Shown: one piece after another, positions 43,485 through 52,725 of the stretch | Layout: every line of letters begins with the position of its first letter | Position numbering within the stretch: the first letter of the stretch is position 1 | Notes under the pieces: model-generated | Databases searched by the model: none | Told to the model about the DNA's origin: nothing | The model's input: only the letters and a program-made list of their open reading frames with translations | Position numbers and translations under genes: made by a program | Source of the DNA: Chloroflexota bacterium | GTDB lineage: Bacteria; Chloroflexota; Anaerolineae; Aggregatilineales; Phototrophicaceae | Direction of reading: 5' to 3' | Assembly: GCA_020161935.1 (NCBI GenBank) | Contig: JAIUNI010000004.1 | Coordinates: forward strand, 114,927-178,926 | DNA length: 64,000 bases

Positions 43485-44513
43485 ATGAACACATTTATCG
43501 TCCGCCGATTACTGCAAGCTATCCCAACGTTATTCGGCATCTCCTTGCTCTCGTTCATGCTCATGTTGGCAACCCCCGGTGATCCCATCACCACTATCAC
43601 CTTCAACCCCAACTCGAACCCCGAAACCACCATGATCCTGCGCCGTCAGCTTGGCCTCGACCAGCCGCCGCTGGTGCAGTATCTCTACTGGTTAATCGGT
43701 AACGACTGGCGGAAGATCGACATCGACGGAGACGGCGAAGGCGATGTCATGGGGACGCGGCAGGGAGTCCTGCGCGGCGACTTCGGGCAGTCCATTGGCC
43801 TCAAGCGTCCGGTATTGAGCATCATCGTCGAACGCATTCCGGCGACGCTGCTGCTGGCGATACCGGCTGTCCTCATGGGTTATTTGGTTGGCATGATTAT
43901 CGGTTTGCTGGCCGCTATCTGGCACAACAGTTGGTTCGACCAGCTTTCGCGGGTGCTGTCGGTTTTTGGCAGCGCCGTACCTGCCTTCTGGCTCGGCCTC
44001 ATCTTGATTATCGTATTCAGCGTGAACCTCGGCTGGCTGCCGATGGGCGGAATGCGCGACATCACCAAGCCGGATGTTGGCTTTAACGTCGCCGAAAGTC
44101 TGCCGTATATGGTTATGCCTGTTCTCGTGCTGGCGCTGGGTATCATCGCGGTTGTCTCGCGCTACACGCGCATTCAAGTGCTGGAAGTGCTGGGGCAGGA
44201 TTACGTTCGCACCGCTTATTCCAAGGGCTTGAGCAATTTCTACGTCAATGTCTACCATGTGGCGCGTAACGCTCTCATCCCCATCATCACCCTGCTGGGT
44301 GGTGCGATTGGCGCGTTGTTGGGCGGCGCAGTCATCATCGAACAGGTCTTCAGTTGGCCCGGTCTTGGGCGTTTGGTTATCGAGGCCGTTTCGCAGCGCG
44401 ACTATCCCTTGATTATGGGCAGCGTGGTGATAAGCGGGTTTATGTATATCGTTGGCTTATTGTTCAGCGATATTTTGTACGGCTTAATCGACCCGCGCAT
44501 CCGGCTTTCATAG
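43485..44513 (+). CDS. Oligopeptide/dipeptide-type ABC permease (DppB-like)
   Basis: A 342-residue permease with the standard DppB/OppB plan: N-terminal helix (RRLLQAIPTLFGISLLSFML), an extracytoplasmic loop carrying MILRRQLGLDQPPLVQYLYWL and RGDFGQSIGLKRPV, then five helices with the coupling EAA loop QDYVRTAYSKGLSNFYVNVY and the closing WPGLGRLVIEAVSQRDYPLI. The loop contains a calcium-site-like insert (DIDGDGEGDVMG) not usual in this family. Followed after 10 bp by the DppC-like partner. No binding protein or ATPase lies nearby. Confidence 0.92.
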   Translation: MNTFIVRRLLQAIPTLFGISLLSFMLMLATPGDPITTITFNPNSNPETTMILRRQLGLDQPPLVQYLYWLIGNDWRKIDIDGDGEGDVMGTRQGVLRGDFGQSIGLKRPVLSIIVERIPATLLLAIPAVLMGYLVGMIIGLLAAIWHNSWFDQLSRVLSVFGSAVPAFWLGLILIIVFSVNLGWLPMGGMRDITKPDVGFNVAESLPYMVMPVLVLALGIIAVVSRYTRIQVLEVLGQDYVRTAYSKGLSNFYVNVYHVARNALIPIITLLGGAIGALLGGAVIIEQVFSWPGLGRLVIEAVSQRDYPLIMGSVVISGFMYIVGLLFSDILYGLIDPRIRLS

Positions 44514-44523
44514 GAGAGGCATC

Positions 44524-45456
44524 ATGGCAGAGGGATTCGTGAATAACATCGGGGATACGACGCTTCCGGTTGCCCAAATTAATGAACTGCCCAAAACATC
44601 GCGTTCATTGTGGGGCGAAGCCTTCAAAAACCTCCGGCGCGACAAGCTGACCATGTTCGCGCTTTCGGTGCTGATCTTGCTGACGTTGGCCTGCGTTTTT
44701 GCGCCGCCCCTGCTCGAAAATGTGCTGGAGCTGAACGGCAACCGTACCGATGTCGTCAACCGCTACAAGCTGCCGGGGTATAAAAACAATATTCTCGGTA
44801 CCGACCAGTTGGGGCGCGACCAGTTGGTGCGCTTGCTCTATGGCGGGCGTGTGTCGCTGGGTGTGGCCTACGGCGCGAGCATCATGTCGATCACCATCGG
44901 CCTGATTGTGGGCATGTTCGCCGGTTACTACGGCGGCATCGTCGATGATATTGTGAGCTGGTTCATCAGTACGCTTTCCTCCATACCGAGCATCTTTCTC
45001 TTAATACTCGTGTCGGTGGTCTTTGCCCCGACTGCCGAGGTGCTCATCATTTTACTTGGGTTACTCGGTTGGGTGGGTACGTGTCGCCTCGTACGCGGTG
45101 AGGTGCTCTCGCTCAAGGAACGCGAGTTCGTGGTCGCGGCACGGGCGCTCGGTGCGCCGCCGCTGCGTATCTTCGTCCAGCACTTGTTCCCGAATGTCGT
45201 CTCGCTGGTGATTATCTCGCTGACGATTGATGCCGGTACGCTCATTCTGATTGAATCCGGTCTCAGCTACTTGGGCTTGGGTGTGCGCCCGCCCACGCCG
45301 TCGTGGGGTAATATGCTGGCGGAGTCGCGCAAGTTCCTGACCACTGGCACGCACCTCATCATTTGGCCGGGTGTCATGATTATCATCGTCGTGCTGTGTT
45401 TCTTCCTCATCGGTGACGGCCTGCGGGATGCGGTTGACCCACGCAAGCATAAATAG
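44524..45456 (+). CDS. Oligopeptide/dipeptide-type ABC permease (DppC-like)
   Basis: A 310-residue partner permease. An N-terminal cytoplasmic segment leads to a first helix (LTMFALSVLILLTLACVFAP), then the diagnostic HxLGTD-like motif as NILGTDQLGRDQLVRLLYGG, a periplasmic stretch, and the coupling loop EREFVVAARALGAPPLRIFV; the C-terminal LIESGLSYLGLGVRPPTPSW is classic DppC. TAGGAGAGG gives a strong ribosome site. With the upstream gene it forms the translocation pore of a peptide or nickel/glycoside importer; ATPases must be supplied from elsewhere. Confidence 0.93.
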   Translation: MAEGFVNNIGDTTLPVAQINELPKTSRSLWGEAFKNLRRDKLTMFALSVLILLTLACVFAPPLLENVLELNGNRTDVVNRYKLPGYKNNILGTDQLGRDQLVRLLYGGRVSLGVAYGASIMSITIGLIVGMFAGYYGGIVDDIVSWFISTLSSIPSIFLLILVSVVFAPTAEVLIILLGLLGWVGTCRLVRGEVLSLKEREFVVAARALGAPPLRIFVQHLFPNVVSLVIISLTIDAGTLILIESGLSYLGLGVRPPTPSWGNMLAESRKFLTTGTHLIIWPGVMIIIVVLCFFLIGDGLRDAVDPRKHK

Positions 45457-45650
45457 CCTCTATACGTCTATCAAATCAAGATAACCGCCCGTATAATCCC
45501 CTCCCTGTTACCACGGCTATCAGCATAGTGAGCTTGCGAACGTGCTGATGTGGGCTAGGGTGGGGTCTCTTATCCTTTTAGTTGCCTGTCCTTTCCGCTA
45601 CAATCATAAGATGAACGCTCTCAATTCCTACCTTTATAGGACAACCTTAG

Positions 45651-46454
45651 ATGGCAGGTAAAGATCGGCACATTCTTGTGACCGGCGGTGGTACATTCCT
45701 CGGCGATAATATCGCGGCGGCGCTGCTCGCGGAAGGCGCACAAGTCACGTTACTCGTCCGCCCCGGCGCGGAGGATAAGCTCGGCCCGCTGGGGCAGCGC
45801 GTCCGTTGGATGGTGGCGGATGTCTGGAATCCGGCGAGTTTGCGCGGTCGGGCGCGGGGTCATGCCAGCGTCATCCATACCGTCGGCAGCATGGTTGCTG
45901 ATCCGGCGCAGGGTTCCGATCACCACCGCCTGAACTTCCTCTCGGCGCGGAACGTTGCCAATATGTGCGTCAGCGATGGGGTGCCGCATATGGTACTGAT
46001 GAGCAGCGTGCGTGCGCCGTGGGTCAACAGCAATTACCTGCGGGCCAAACGCGAAGCCGAGGCTTATATGGCGCGGGTCGGCTTATCCTCGACCGTCATC
46101 CGTGCGCCGGTCGCCTATATGCGTGGCGAACCCCGTCACCCTTTCTATGTGCTAATGACTATTCTCGGCAGCACACCCATATTGTCGTGGTTCTGGTTCG
46201 GGCGAGCCGCGCCCATGCCGGTTGATATGCTGGCGCGTGGTGTGGCACGGATTACCCTCGATAAAAACCGTACCAAGTCGATCTACTATGCCTCGGACTT
46301 ACGCAAGCGCAATACCGCCCGCGAAGCCCGCCGTGCCGCGCCCGTCCTGCCGAACGAGAGCTTGCCCCAACAGCGGCAGGTACACCCCTTCGAGTTACTA
46401 GATGAAGATACGCCGTTTGGTTGGCTGCCGCCGGATAAACGCGAAGATAAATAG
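45651..46454 (+). CDS. NAD(P)-binding SDR-like protein (NDUFA9/atypical epimerase type)
   Basis: A 267-residue atypical SDR. Rossmann loop ILVTGGGTFLGDNIAAALLA, then VRWMVADVWNPASL and SVIHTVGSM are usual. The Tyr-x3-Lys appears as NYLRAKREAEAYM (Tyr-Leu-Arg-Ala-Lys), consistent with catalysis or just cofactor binding. It resembles complex-I NDUFA9-like or NmrA-like proteins that bind NAD(P). The C-terminal tail is charged and Pro-rich. AGGA lies ten bases before ATG. The 194 bp upstream carry a long imperfect hairpin around ATCAGCA/TGCTGAT and no ORF. Confidence 0.8.
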   Translation: MAGKDRHILVTGGGTFLGDNIAAALLAEGAQVTLLVRPGAEDKLGPLGQRVRWMVADVWNPASLRGRARGHASVIHTVGSMVADPAQGSDHHRLNFLSARNVANMCVSDGVPHMVLMSSVRAPWVNSNYLRAKREAEAYMARVGLSSTVIRAPVAYMRGEPRHPFYVLMTILGSTPILSWFWFGRAAPMPVDMLARGVARITLDKNRTKSIYYASDLRKRNTAREARRAAPVLPNESLPQQRQVHPFELLDEDTPFGWLPPDKREDK

Positions 46455-46719
46455 CCTTGTATACTTCGCTTACCTTTTCTCAACACTGCTCATTTTGTGG
46501 ATGTTTTGAGGCTGCGCTTGACTGCCGCGATGTGTTTTCTCGTTCATTTTCGCTGGGACTATTTGACTGTCATATCATCAATCTGTAATCGTACGAAATA
46601 ATAATTTCTTAATTGCCCTTACATAGCACAATCGTACCATTGAGTCGTCTTATTGCTTGATTTAAGGTTGCGCGTATCCATACGAGAGCTTGCCTCTGAT
46701 TTCGATAGGGATATGTGCA

Positions 46720-47814
46720 ATGCTTATGAACCGTAAAGCAGGGATCTTTGTCCTGCTGGCAATCGCCTTTTTCACACTCGCGCCCTACACGGGTTTAACA
46801 TTAACACCGAATGAAACCGATGCCGCAGCAGGTAATGTTCTCTGGGGCGCTCATCTTTATGGTCTGCCGCCAGAAGCCGCTGCGTTCCAACCCGGCGGAC
46901 GTATCAACCGCTTCATCAACAGCTACGCTAAGAAGAATATGTCGATTATCGCGTGGGGTGCGCCGTGGGAATATCCCGTTGGTACGGCACTCAAGTTTCA
47001 AACCGCGTATTTCGACAACGTGAGCCGCTACGGAGCGATCCCCATGTTGGATTGGGGCGCGTTTGCACCCGGTGGCCCGAACCAAACCAAGTATAAGCTG
47101 ACCAACGTTTACAGTGGTTACTTCGATGCGTTTATCACCAATTGGGCAACCGCCGCGAAAGCATGGGGCAAACCCTTCTTTCTGCGCTTTAACTGGGAGA
47201 TGAATGGAAATTGGCAGTTCCCGTGGAGTTCACAGCTAAACGGTAATACCCCCGCTGATTATGTCAAGGCGTGGCGGCATGTACGCGATATTTTTACCCG
47301 TGTGGGTGCGAATAACGTGACATGGGTGTGGTCGCCCAACATCAGCACATGGAATACGGTGCCACTTTCACAAGTTTACCCCGGTAATGCCTATGTCGAT
47401 TGGGTCGCGCTGGATGGTTACAACTGGGCAGGCTACCAGAGTATGCCGTGGTTGAACTTTGGTCAGATTTATGCCGGTGATACGCGAGTCGTTTCCAATA
47501 GTAAGAACAGCCTCGCTGAAATCGCAGCGGTAGCACCCGGTAAGCCCTTAATGATCGCTGAATTTGCTTCGGTCGAGGCGGGTGATGGCGGTACAGCAAA
47601 AGCGAACTGGATAACAAATGCGCTGCTCGTTATCGGCAATAACCCGAATATTAAAGCGATTGTGTGGTTTAATCATACAGATGGTGGCATGACGTGGCCG
47701 ATTGAAAGTTCAACGGCTTCCATGAACGCCTTCGCCACCGCCATTAGCAATCCACTGTTCTTAGGGAACGTCGTCGGTAATCTGCCACCCGGCAAGATAC
47801 AGCCGCGACGCTAA
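46720..47814 (+). CDS. Secreted glycoside hydrolase family 26-like (beta-mannanase type)
   Basis: A 364-residue exported glycosidase. After a signal peptide (GIFVLLAIAFFTLAPYTGL) comes a TIM barrel with FLRFNWEMNGNW (acid/base Glu160) and LMIAEFASVE (nucleophile Glu281), the GH26 clan A pattern, with the VTWVWSPN strand between them. The expected activity is hydrolysis of beta-1,4-mannan or mixed-linkage glucan outside the cell. ATG 46720 has AGGG nine bases upstream; the frame opens at TTG 46690. In the 265-bp upstream gap AATCGTAC occurs twice and TTGACT-15-TGTAAT may be a promoter. A strong terminator follows. Confidence 0.88.
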   Translation: MLMNRKAGIFVLLAIAFFTLAPYTGLTLTPNETDAAAGNVLWGAHLYGLPPEAAAFQPGGRINRFINSYAKKNMSIIAWGAPWEYPVGTALKFQTAYFDNVSRYGAIPMLDWGAFAPGGPNQTKYKLTNVYSGYFDAFITNWATAAKAWGKPFFLRFNWEMNGNWQFPWSSQLNGNTPADYVKAWRHVRDIFTRVGANNVTWVWSPNISTWNTVPLSQVYPGNAYVDWVALDGYNWAGYQSMPWLNFGQIYAGDTRVVSNSKNSLAEIAAVAPGKPLMIAEFASVEAGDGGTAKANWITNALLVIGNNPNIKAIVWFNHTDGGMTWPIESSTASMNAFATAISNPLFLGNVVGNLPPGKIQPRR

Positions 47815-47840
47815 CAACAATCCTGATTGACAGAATGATG

Positions 47841-47870
47841 GGGTTTGCTTCGGCAGACCCTATTTTATTT
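47841..47870 (+). terminator. Intrinsic terminator with UUCG loop after GH26 gene
   Basis: GGGTTTGC (47841-47848), TTCG tetraloop, GCAGACCC (47853-47860), then TATTTTATTT. It lies 26 bases after the stop and before the convergent DinB-like gene. Confidence 0.85.
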
Positions 47871-48741
47871 ACCCCTCTAATGCGTTACGGATTTGGCCGA
47901 ACTGCGGCATGTGAGACATCTCGTGGCGGGTGAAATAGGTTGCTTGGGAGAGTACCGTTTGTGCGCCGAACTCATCATGCCAGCCCTTGCGCCACCAATC
48001 AGCAGCAGGCAGCGCCTTCAACCGTTCGACAAGCTGTTGGCGTAAGTCGATATAGCGCTCTAATACCTCACCTGTTGACAGCGCTTCCTGATCTTTTTGC
48101 GCCCATACCGCGCGGCTGGCAAGGTTCGGGTTATCCTCAGCCAACATCAGCTCGATACGCTCGGTAAGCAGTTCTTGAGCCATCAGGATATGGGCAAGCA
48201 GTTGGTGCATATTCCATTCGCCGTGAGCAGGCGCGACCAAAAGCTGCTCGGCAATTAAACCCTCTAGCTGATCTTTAATAAGCTGTGGATTGTGTTCCAG
48301 TGCTTTGAACACTTCTGCCAGAGTCATCGACTCGAAGTACCAAACGCCTTTAAATTCCCGCAGGGCAAGCCAATGGTCATGGTGCGGGGTAATTTCCGGC
48401 GGTTCGCCGATGAAAATATCGCCATTGGTGCGGCTGACGTACAGATTGGGGATGTCTGCAAAGGGGATTGTCCGGTCTTCGCGGACGGCTTGCCAACCTT
48501 TTTCGATTGCATTGATAATCGCGGGATCGGTTTCGTTGGCTTGAAGGGTTTGTACGATATCCCAGATAGCCGTATCCAACTCCGCTTGACGGGGAATACC
48601 GGCGGCGTTCGACACTTTAATTTCTCCTGAGTAGGCCAGCGCCCACATGACTTTAGCGAGGCCGTAATAGCCGCCAGCCTCTAACCCACGCGCGGCTTGG
48701 ATGAATTTAAGATGTTCAGCAAAGGTGGTTGGGGCAGCCAT
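47869..48741 (-). CDS. DinB-like four-helix protein with an N-terminal extension
   Basis: A 290-residue protein. The C-terminal 150 residues look like a DinB_2/YfiT-type metal-binding four-helix bundle: WNMHQLLAHILMAQELL has the first histidines, and YFTRHEMSHMPQFGQIR the last pair. The N-terminal half (LKFIQAARGLEAGGYYGLAK through EVFKALEHNP) is not assigned. DinB-fold proteins often act as thiol-dependent transferases or are of unknown role. The ATG has no strong Shine-Dalgarno. Divergent from the sugar transporter operon, 245 bp apart. Confidence 0.72.
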   Translation of the reverse strand: MAAPTTFAEHLKFIQAARGLEAGGYYGLAKVMWALAYSGEIKVSNAAGIPRQAELDTAIWDIVQTLQANETDPAIINAIEKGWQAVREDRTIPFADIPNLYVSRTNGDIFIGEPPEITPHHDHWLALREFKGVWYFESMTLAEVFKALEHNPQLIKDQLEGLIAEQLLVAPAHGEWNMHQLLAHILMAQELLTERIELMLAEDNPNLASRAVWAQKDQEALSTGEVLERYIDLRQQLVERLKALPAADWWRKGWHDEFGAQTVLSQATYFTRHEMSHMPQFGQIRNALEG

Positions 48742-48892
48742 GATTGCAAGTCCCTTCTGTCAGTGGGCGGTTGTGCTTAGATTAACGCATAGATACCTGA
48801 TAAAGGCAAGCTGCTGCCCGATGCGCTAAGGCATATGCGGTCTCAGCTTCACCGACCTTATCTTTAGTTTCATCCCCAAATTTGCCAATTAC

Positions 48893-48948
48893 TTGACGGG
48901 CTATTACATGCACTCTATAATCTTTACGATTGACTGCACACGTGTGCA
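48893..48948 (+). promoter_or_regulatory. Strong promoter with LacI-type operator for the sugar ABC operon
   Basis: TTGACG (48893-48898), exactly 17 bases, then TATAAT (48916-48921). The perfect 14-bp palindrome TGCACACGTGTGCA (48935-48948) follows at about +7 to +20, a classic repressor position. A LacI-family gene lies at the end of this operon region, and its product is the likely binder. Confidence 0.8.
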
Positions 48949-48986
48949 TAGACCTTTAAATATTTGATTTGTCCAAAAATAAATTG

Positions 48987-50480
48987 ATGCAGCCCACTCT
49001 TCAAGCAAAAAATATCTCGAAACAGTTTCCCGGCACGCTCGCGCTGGATAATGCCCAACTTGAACTTTTAACGGGCGAGATTCATGCCGTGATGGGCGAA
49101 AACGGCGCTGGTAAAAGTACGCTGATGAAAATACTCTCTGGGGTCTACAGCGCGGACTCTGGCGAAATCTATCTGGATGGACGGTCGATTTCACCATCCA
49201 ACCCGCGTGAAGCGTTGATGTTGGGGATTGGCATCGTTCACCAAGAACTCAGTGTTATCCCCACGCTGACGGTAGCGGAGAATATTTTTCCGGGACACCT
49301 CCCCACAAACTTCTTGGGTATGGTGAATTACCGGCAGCTTTTTCACGATACTCAGCACGTACTCGAAAAAATGCAGGTTCACGTCAATCCACGCGCCCTC
49401 GTCGAGACGTTATCGATTGCGAATCAACAGCTTGTTGAAATCACAAAAGCGTTGTCCTCGAACTGTAAAGTCCTCATCCTAGACGAACCCACCTCGGCGC
49501 TAACCGATAGTGAAGCCGACCGGCTGCTGGGTTTACTGCGACGGCTGGCTGATGAGGGGGTTAGCATTCTCTATATCAGCCATAAACTCAAAGAGATTTT
49601 TGCAATAGCGGATCGCGTAACTGTCCTCCGAGATGGTCGCTACATTGGTACTGAAAAAGTCAGCAACATCACACCGGATCATGTCATTCGCATGATGGTC
49701 GGGCGCGAATTGGGCATGATGTACCCGCCGAAGAGCCAAAAAACAGGTGCAGCCTTACTGAACGTACGGGATTTGCGGCTCCCCTATTCGGAGCGAGGCA
49801 ACAGTTTCGAGTTGTATGAAGGAGAAGTACTCGCCTTCGCCGGTTTGATTGGCTCCGGGCGAAGTGAACTGGCGCGGGCGCTGTTTGGTGCCGATCCTAA
49901 AGCAGAAGGTGAGATCGTGCTTAACGGTACTCCCATCAATATTCAATCACCTAAAGACGCGATTGAACTAGGCATCGGGTACTTGCCAGAAGACCGTAAA
50001 GCGGCAGGTCTTTTTCTCGATATGAGCATCAAACTGAACGTCGAGGCGGCGGTCATTGAGGAAGTCAGCATGGGCGGTTTTGTCGCGCCGCCTAAAGAAC
50101 GAACCCTCGCAGAACAGTATGTAAAACGCTTGAACATCAGTACCCCGTCTATCGAGCAGGAAGTACGGCGGTTGAGCGGCGGCAACCAACAAAAAGCCCT
50201 CGTTGCCAAATGGCTGTCTATTAAACCCAAGCTGCTGATTGTGGATGAACCCACACGCGGGATTGACGTGGGTGCGAAAAAGGAAATCCACTTCTTATTA
50301 CGCGCATTAGCAGATAGCGGCGTTGGCATCATCATAATCTCATCCGAATTGCCGGAAGTGCTGGGGATGAGCGACCGCATTTTGGTCATGCATGAGGGTG
50401 TCATTGCGGCTGAGTTTTCTGCTGCCGATGCGACCGAAGAAAATATTATCCGTGCGGCTAGTGGTCAAAAAAGTGAGTAA
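48987..50480 (+). CDS. Sugar ABC transporter ATP-binding protein (RbsA/MglA-like)
   Basis: A double-cassette ATPase of 497 residues for a CUT2-type sugar importer. First cassette: Walker A GENGAGKSTLMKIL near 40, Walker B VLILDEPTSALTDSE. Second cassette: degenerate P-loop GLIGSGRSELARALFG, LPEDRKAAGL, signature LSGGNQQKALVAKWL, Walker B LLIVDEPTRGIDVGAK. ATG 48987 opens directly into the domain (MQPTLQAKNISKQFPG); the frame extends six codons to a TTG. It is the first gene after the LacI-operated promoter, and the permease gene starts 7 bp after its stop. Confidence 0.94.
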   Translation: MQPTLQAKNISKQFPGTLALDNAQLELLTGEIHAVMGENGAGKSTLMKILSGVYSADSGEIYLDGRSISPSNPREALMLGIGIVHQELSVIPTLTVAENIFPGHLPTNFLGMVNYRQLFHDTQHVLEKMQVHVNPRALVETLSIANQQLVEITKALSSNCKVLILDEPTSALTDSEADRLLGLLRRLADEGVSILYISHKLKEIFAIADRVTVLRDGRYIGTEKVSNITPDHVIRMMVGRELGMMYPPKSQKTGAALLNVRDLRLPYSERGNSFELYEGEVLAFAGLIGSGRSELARALFGADPKAEGEIVLNGTPINIQSPKDAIELGIGYLPEDRKAAGLFLDMSIKLNVEAAVIEEVSMGGFVAPPKERTLAEQYVKRLNISTPSIEQEVRRLSGGNQQKALVAKWLSIKPKLLIVDEPTRGIDVGAKKEIHFLLRALADSGVGIIIISSELPEVLGMSDRILVMHEGVIAAEFSAADATEENIIRAASGQKSE

Positions 50481-50487
50481 AGACTCT

Positions 50488-51513
50488 ATGGACGACGCAA
50501 CTGCTTTGCATCAAGCATCCAATCGGGATGACACGATCAAAACACCGAACTTACTCACCCGTTTGTTGCAAGTGCGTGAGTTGGCGCTCATTCTGCTCAT
50601 TATCGTTATTGGCGCTGCGCTCCATTTGATTACAGGTCGCTTTTTCACCACCCCGAATTTAAACGCCATTAGCCTCGGCTTTGCGACATCAGCAATTATC
50701 GTTTTTGGCATGACGGCAGCCCTTGTTTCCGGTGGGTTCGATCTATCAGTGGGTTCGGTATTTGCGATGGGCGGAGTCGCCGCAGCCGTTGCCCTCCGCG
50801 CCGATTTGCCCATTCCGCTAGCCATGCTGTGCGGGGTTGGCAGTGGCATTCTGGCTGGACTGATTAACGGTCTATTAATCACAAAAGTGCAGATCAACCC
50901 GTTCATTACGACCTTAGGCATGTTAGGCATCGCCCGTGGGGTGAGTCTCGCCATTACAGAAGGCAGCCCGCTCGCCCAACTGCCTACGGATTTCTTGATT
51001 TACGGGCAGGGGAAAATCCTCGGCATACCCAATCTGATCCTCATCGCCCTCATCACGATCTTGATCGGCGACATTCTCATGCGGCGTTCTTCGGCCTTTC
51101 GTCAAATCTATTACGTGGGCGGTAACGAAGAAGCCGCACGTCTATCTGGCATCAATGTTGACCGCGTGAAGCTGGGTGTATATGTCTTGTCCGCGATGTT
51201 AGCCGCCTTGGCCGGCGTGTTATCGGTTTCGCGCTTTACCGTTGCTGATCCCGGGGCAGGTTCCGGTGAAGAACTCCGCATCATCGCCGCATGCATCATT
51301 GGCGGGTGCAGCCTACGGGGTGGCAAAGGCACCGTCATCGGCGGCTTGCTCGGTTTAATTTTCGTGGGGTTCATCAATAACGGCATGATTCTGCTGCGTG
51401 TGCCGGTTTACTGGCAGCAGCTTGCGATGGGTGTTGTGCTGCTTCTGGCCGTAGGGTTCGATACCTTCAGCCAGCGTTGGCAAGGGCGTTCGAGGGGCAA
51501 GAAAACCGTCTAA
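50488..51513 (+). CDS. Sugar ABC transporter permease (RbsC-like)
   Basis: A 341-residue CUT2-family permease with about ten membrane helices. Typical motifs are TALVSGGFDLSVGSVFAMGG and GLINGLLITKVQINPFITTLG, and the YYVGGNEEAARLSGINV loop that contacts the ATPase, followed by IIAACIIGGCSLRGGKGTVIG. Start ATG 50488 lies 7 bp after the ATPase stop; the frame is open upstream but only inside the ATPase gene. It is co-transcribed with the ATPase and binding protein genes. Confidence 0.94.
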   Translation: MDDATALHQASNRDDTIKTPNLLTRLLQVRELALILLIIVIGAALHLITGRFFTTPNLNAISLGFATSAIIVFGMTAALVSGGFDLSVGSVFAMGGVAAAVALRADLPIPLAMLCGVGSGILAGLINGLLITKVQINPFITTLGMLGIARGVSLAITEGSPLAQLPTDFLIYGQGKILGIPNLILIALITILIGDILMRRSSAFRQIYYVGGNEEAARLSGINVDRVKLGVYVLSAMLAALAGVLSVSRFTVADPGAGSGEELRIIAACIIGGCSLRGGKGTVIGGLLGLIFVGFINNGMILLRVPVYWQQLAMGVVLLLAVGFDTFSQRWQGRSRGKKTV

Positions 51514-51569
51514 AAGCCTCGATACGCACTTTTGAAAAACTTCAGTATTTTTATGTGAAAGGGTTAAAA

Positions 51570-52556
51570 GTGAATAGACGCGATTTTCTTAAAAAGTCCA
51601 GCTTCGTCGCCGCTGCCGGGGTGCTTGCCTCTCAGGGCATCATCTTGGGCCGCGCACAGGACAACCAGACCTATACGATGGTCTCATTTTTGTCGGGGAT
51701 TGATTATTGGAAGGATGCCTTTCGTGGGATGCAAGATGCCGCCGCGTTTTTAGGCGTTGAAGCCACCTATACCGGTACTCCAGATTACGACCTCACTGCG
51801 GAAGTGCGTGTGCTTGAGGAAACGATTGCACAACAACCGGCAGGTATTCTGCTAACAGTCATGCAAGCCGATGGTCTGCAACCTACCATTGATTCGGCTA
51901 TCGACGTGGGGATACCGCTGGTCACCTTTGATGCCGACTCGCCAATGAGTAAGCGTTATGCCTTCTTAGGCACGGGCAACTATTACGCGGGGAAAATAGC
52001 CGCACGCTACATCGGGCCGCTGGTTCAGGCGGGTAAAGCAGCCGTCATTACCGTTCCTTCGCAGAATAACCTCGGACAGCGTACTGCGGGTTTCATCGAC
52101 ACGCTTGCAGCCGAATTCCCTGATGTTGTCAGCGGTGACCAGTTTATTGTTGATAATCAGAACACATCCGAGGGTGCGGCAACGGGGTTGTCGGCACTCT
52201 TGCAAGCAGAACCGGACATCAAGGGTGTGTTCAGCACCAATGCTTCGGCAGCGGTCGGTTCGGCTCAAGCGCTGCGGGAAGCTGGTTTGAGCGATCAAGT
52301 TCATCATATCGGTTTTGACTATGACGAAGGTACACTCGATTTGATTGATCGCGGTGAACTCGGCGCGACTTTGGCACAGGGTACTTGGCAGATGGGTTTT
52401 TGGGGAATGCTCAACCTGTATATGGTGGCAAACTCGAAAATTCTATCCGTTTCGGACTGGAAAGCGGCGGGCATTTCACCCCTCCCACCCAATGTTGATA
52501 CCGGTGTCGTCGTCATCAACAAAGACAACAGCAAATATTGGCGGGCTGCCCAATAA
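51570..52556 (+). CDS. Sugar ABC substrate-binding protein with Tat signal (RbsB-like)
   Basis: A 328-residue periplasmic-binding protein type 1 for ribose-like sugars. The N-terminus from GTG 51570 reads NRRDFLKKSSFVAAAG, a twin-arginine motif (RRDFLK), so export is predicted by the Tat pathway in a folded state; this is less common than Sec for RbsB-like proteins. GAAAGGG lies about 6 bases before GTG. The mature domain has ILLTVMQADGLQPTIDSAID, GIPLVTFDADSP and GVFSTNASAAVGSAQALREA. It is third in the operon. A terminator-like hairpin follows. The sugar is not known. Confidence 0.92.
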   Translation: MNRRDFLKKSSFVAAAGVLASQGIILGRAQDNQTYTMVSFLSGIDYWKDAFRGMQDAAAFLGVEATYTGTPDYDLTAEVRVLEETIAQQPAGILLTVMQADGLQPTIDSAIDVGIPLVTFDADSPMSKRYAFLGTGNYYAGKIAARYIGPLVQAGKAAVITVPSQNNLGQRTAGFIDTLAAEFPDVVSGDQFIVDNQNTSEGAATGLSALLQAEPDIKGVFSTNASAAVGSAQALREAGLSDQVHHIGFDYDEGTLDLIDRGELGATLAQGTWQMGFWGMLNLYMVANSKILSVSDWKAAGISPLPPNVDTGVVVINKDNSKYWRAAQ

Positions 52557-52588
52557 AAATCGACCATCATTAATCTGTTTGCTGAGTA

Positions 52589-52625
52589 GGCGGGATGTAG
52601 TCAGCATTCCGCCCCAGCCCTTTTG
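52589..52625 (+). terminator. Probable terminator of the sugar ABC operon
   Basis: GGCGGGATG (52589-52597) pairs with CATTCCGCC (52605-52613; one G-U), loop TAGTCAG, followed by CCAGCCCTTTTGA. The short T-run makes it moderate. Confidence 0.5.
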
Positions 52626-52725
52626 AATGCCGCTTGAATTACATCTCCTCCCATGTAAGAATCATTTGAATAGCGTAATGAAGATCATTGTGTAATGATT
52701 CCCTAAATCGTTCAGGCACAATTGT

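Noticed and set aside
43427..43633. 68-codon minus-strand ORF over the DppB-like start
   Set aside because: Mostly antisense to the permease gene; no ribosome site.
45611..45661. 16-codon ORF overlapping the SDR-like start at 45651
   Set aside because: No ribosome site and no sign of conservation; likely chance.
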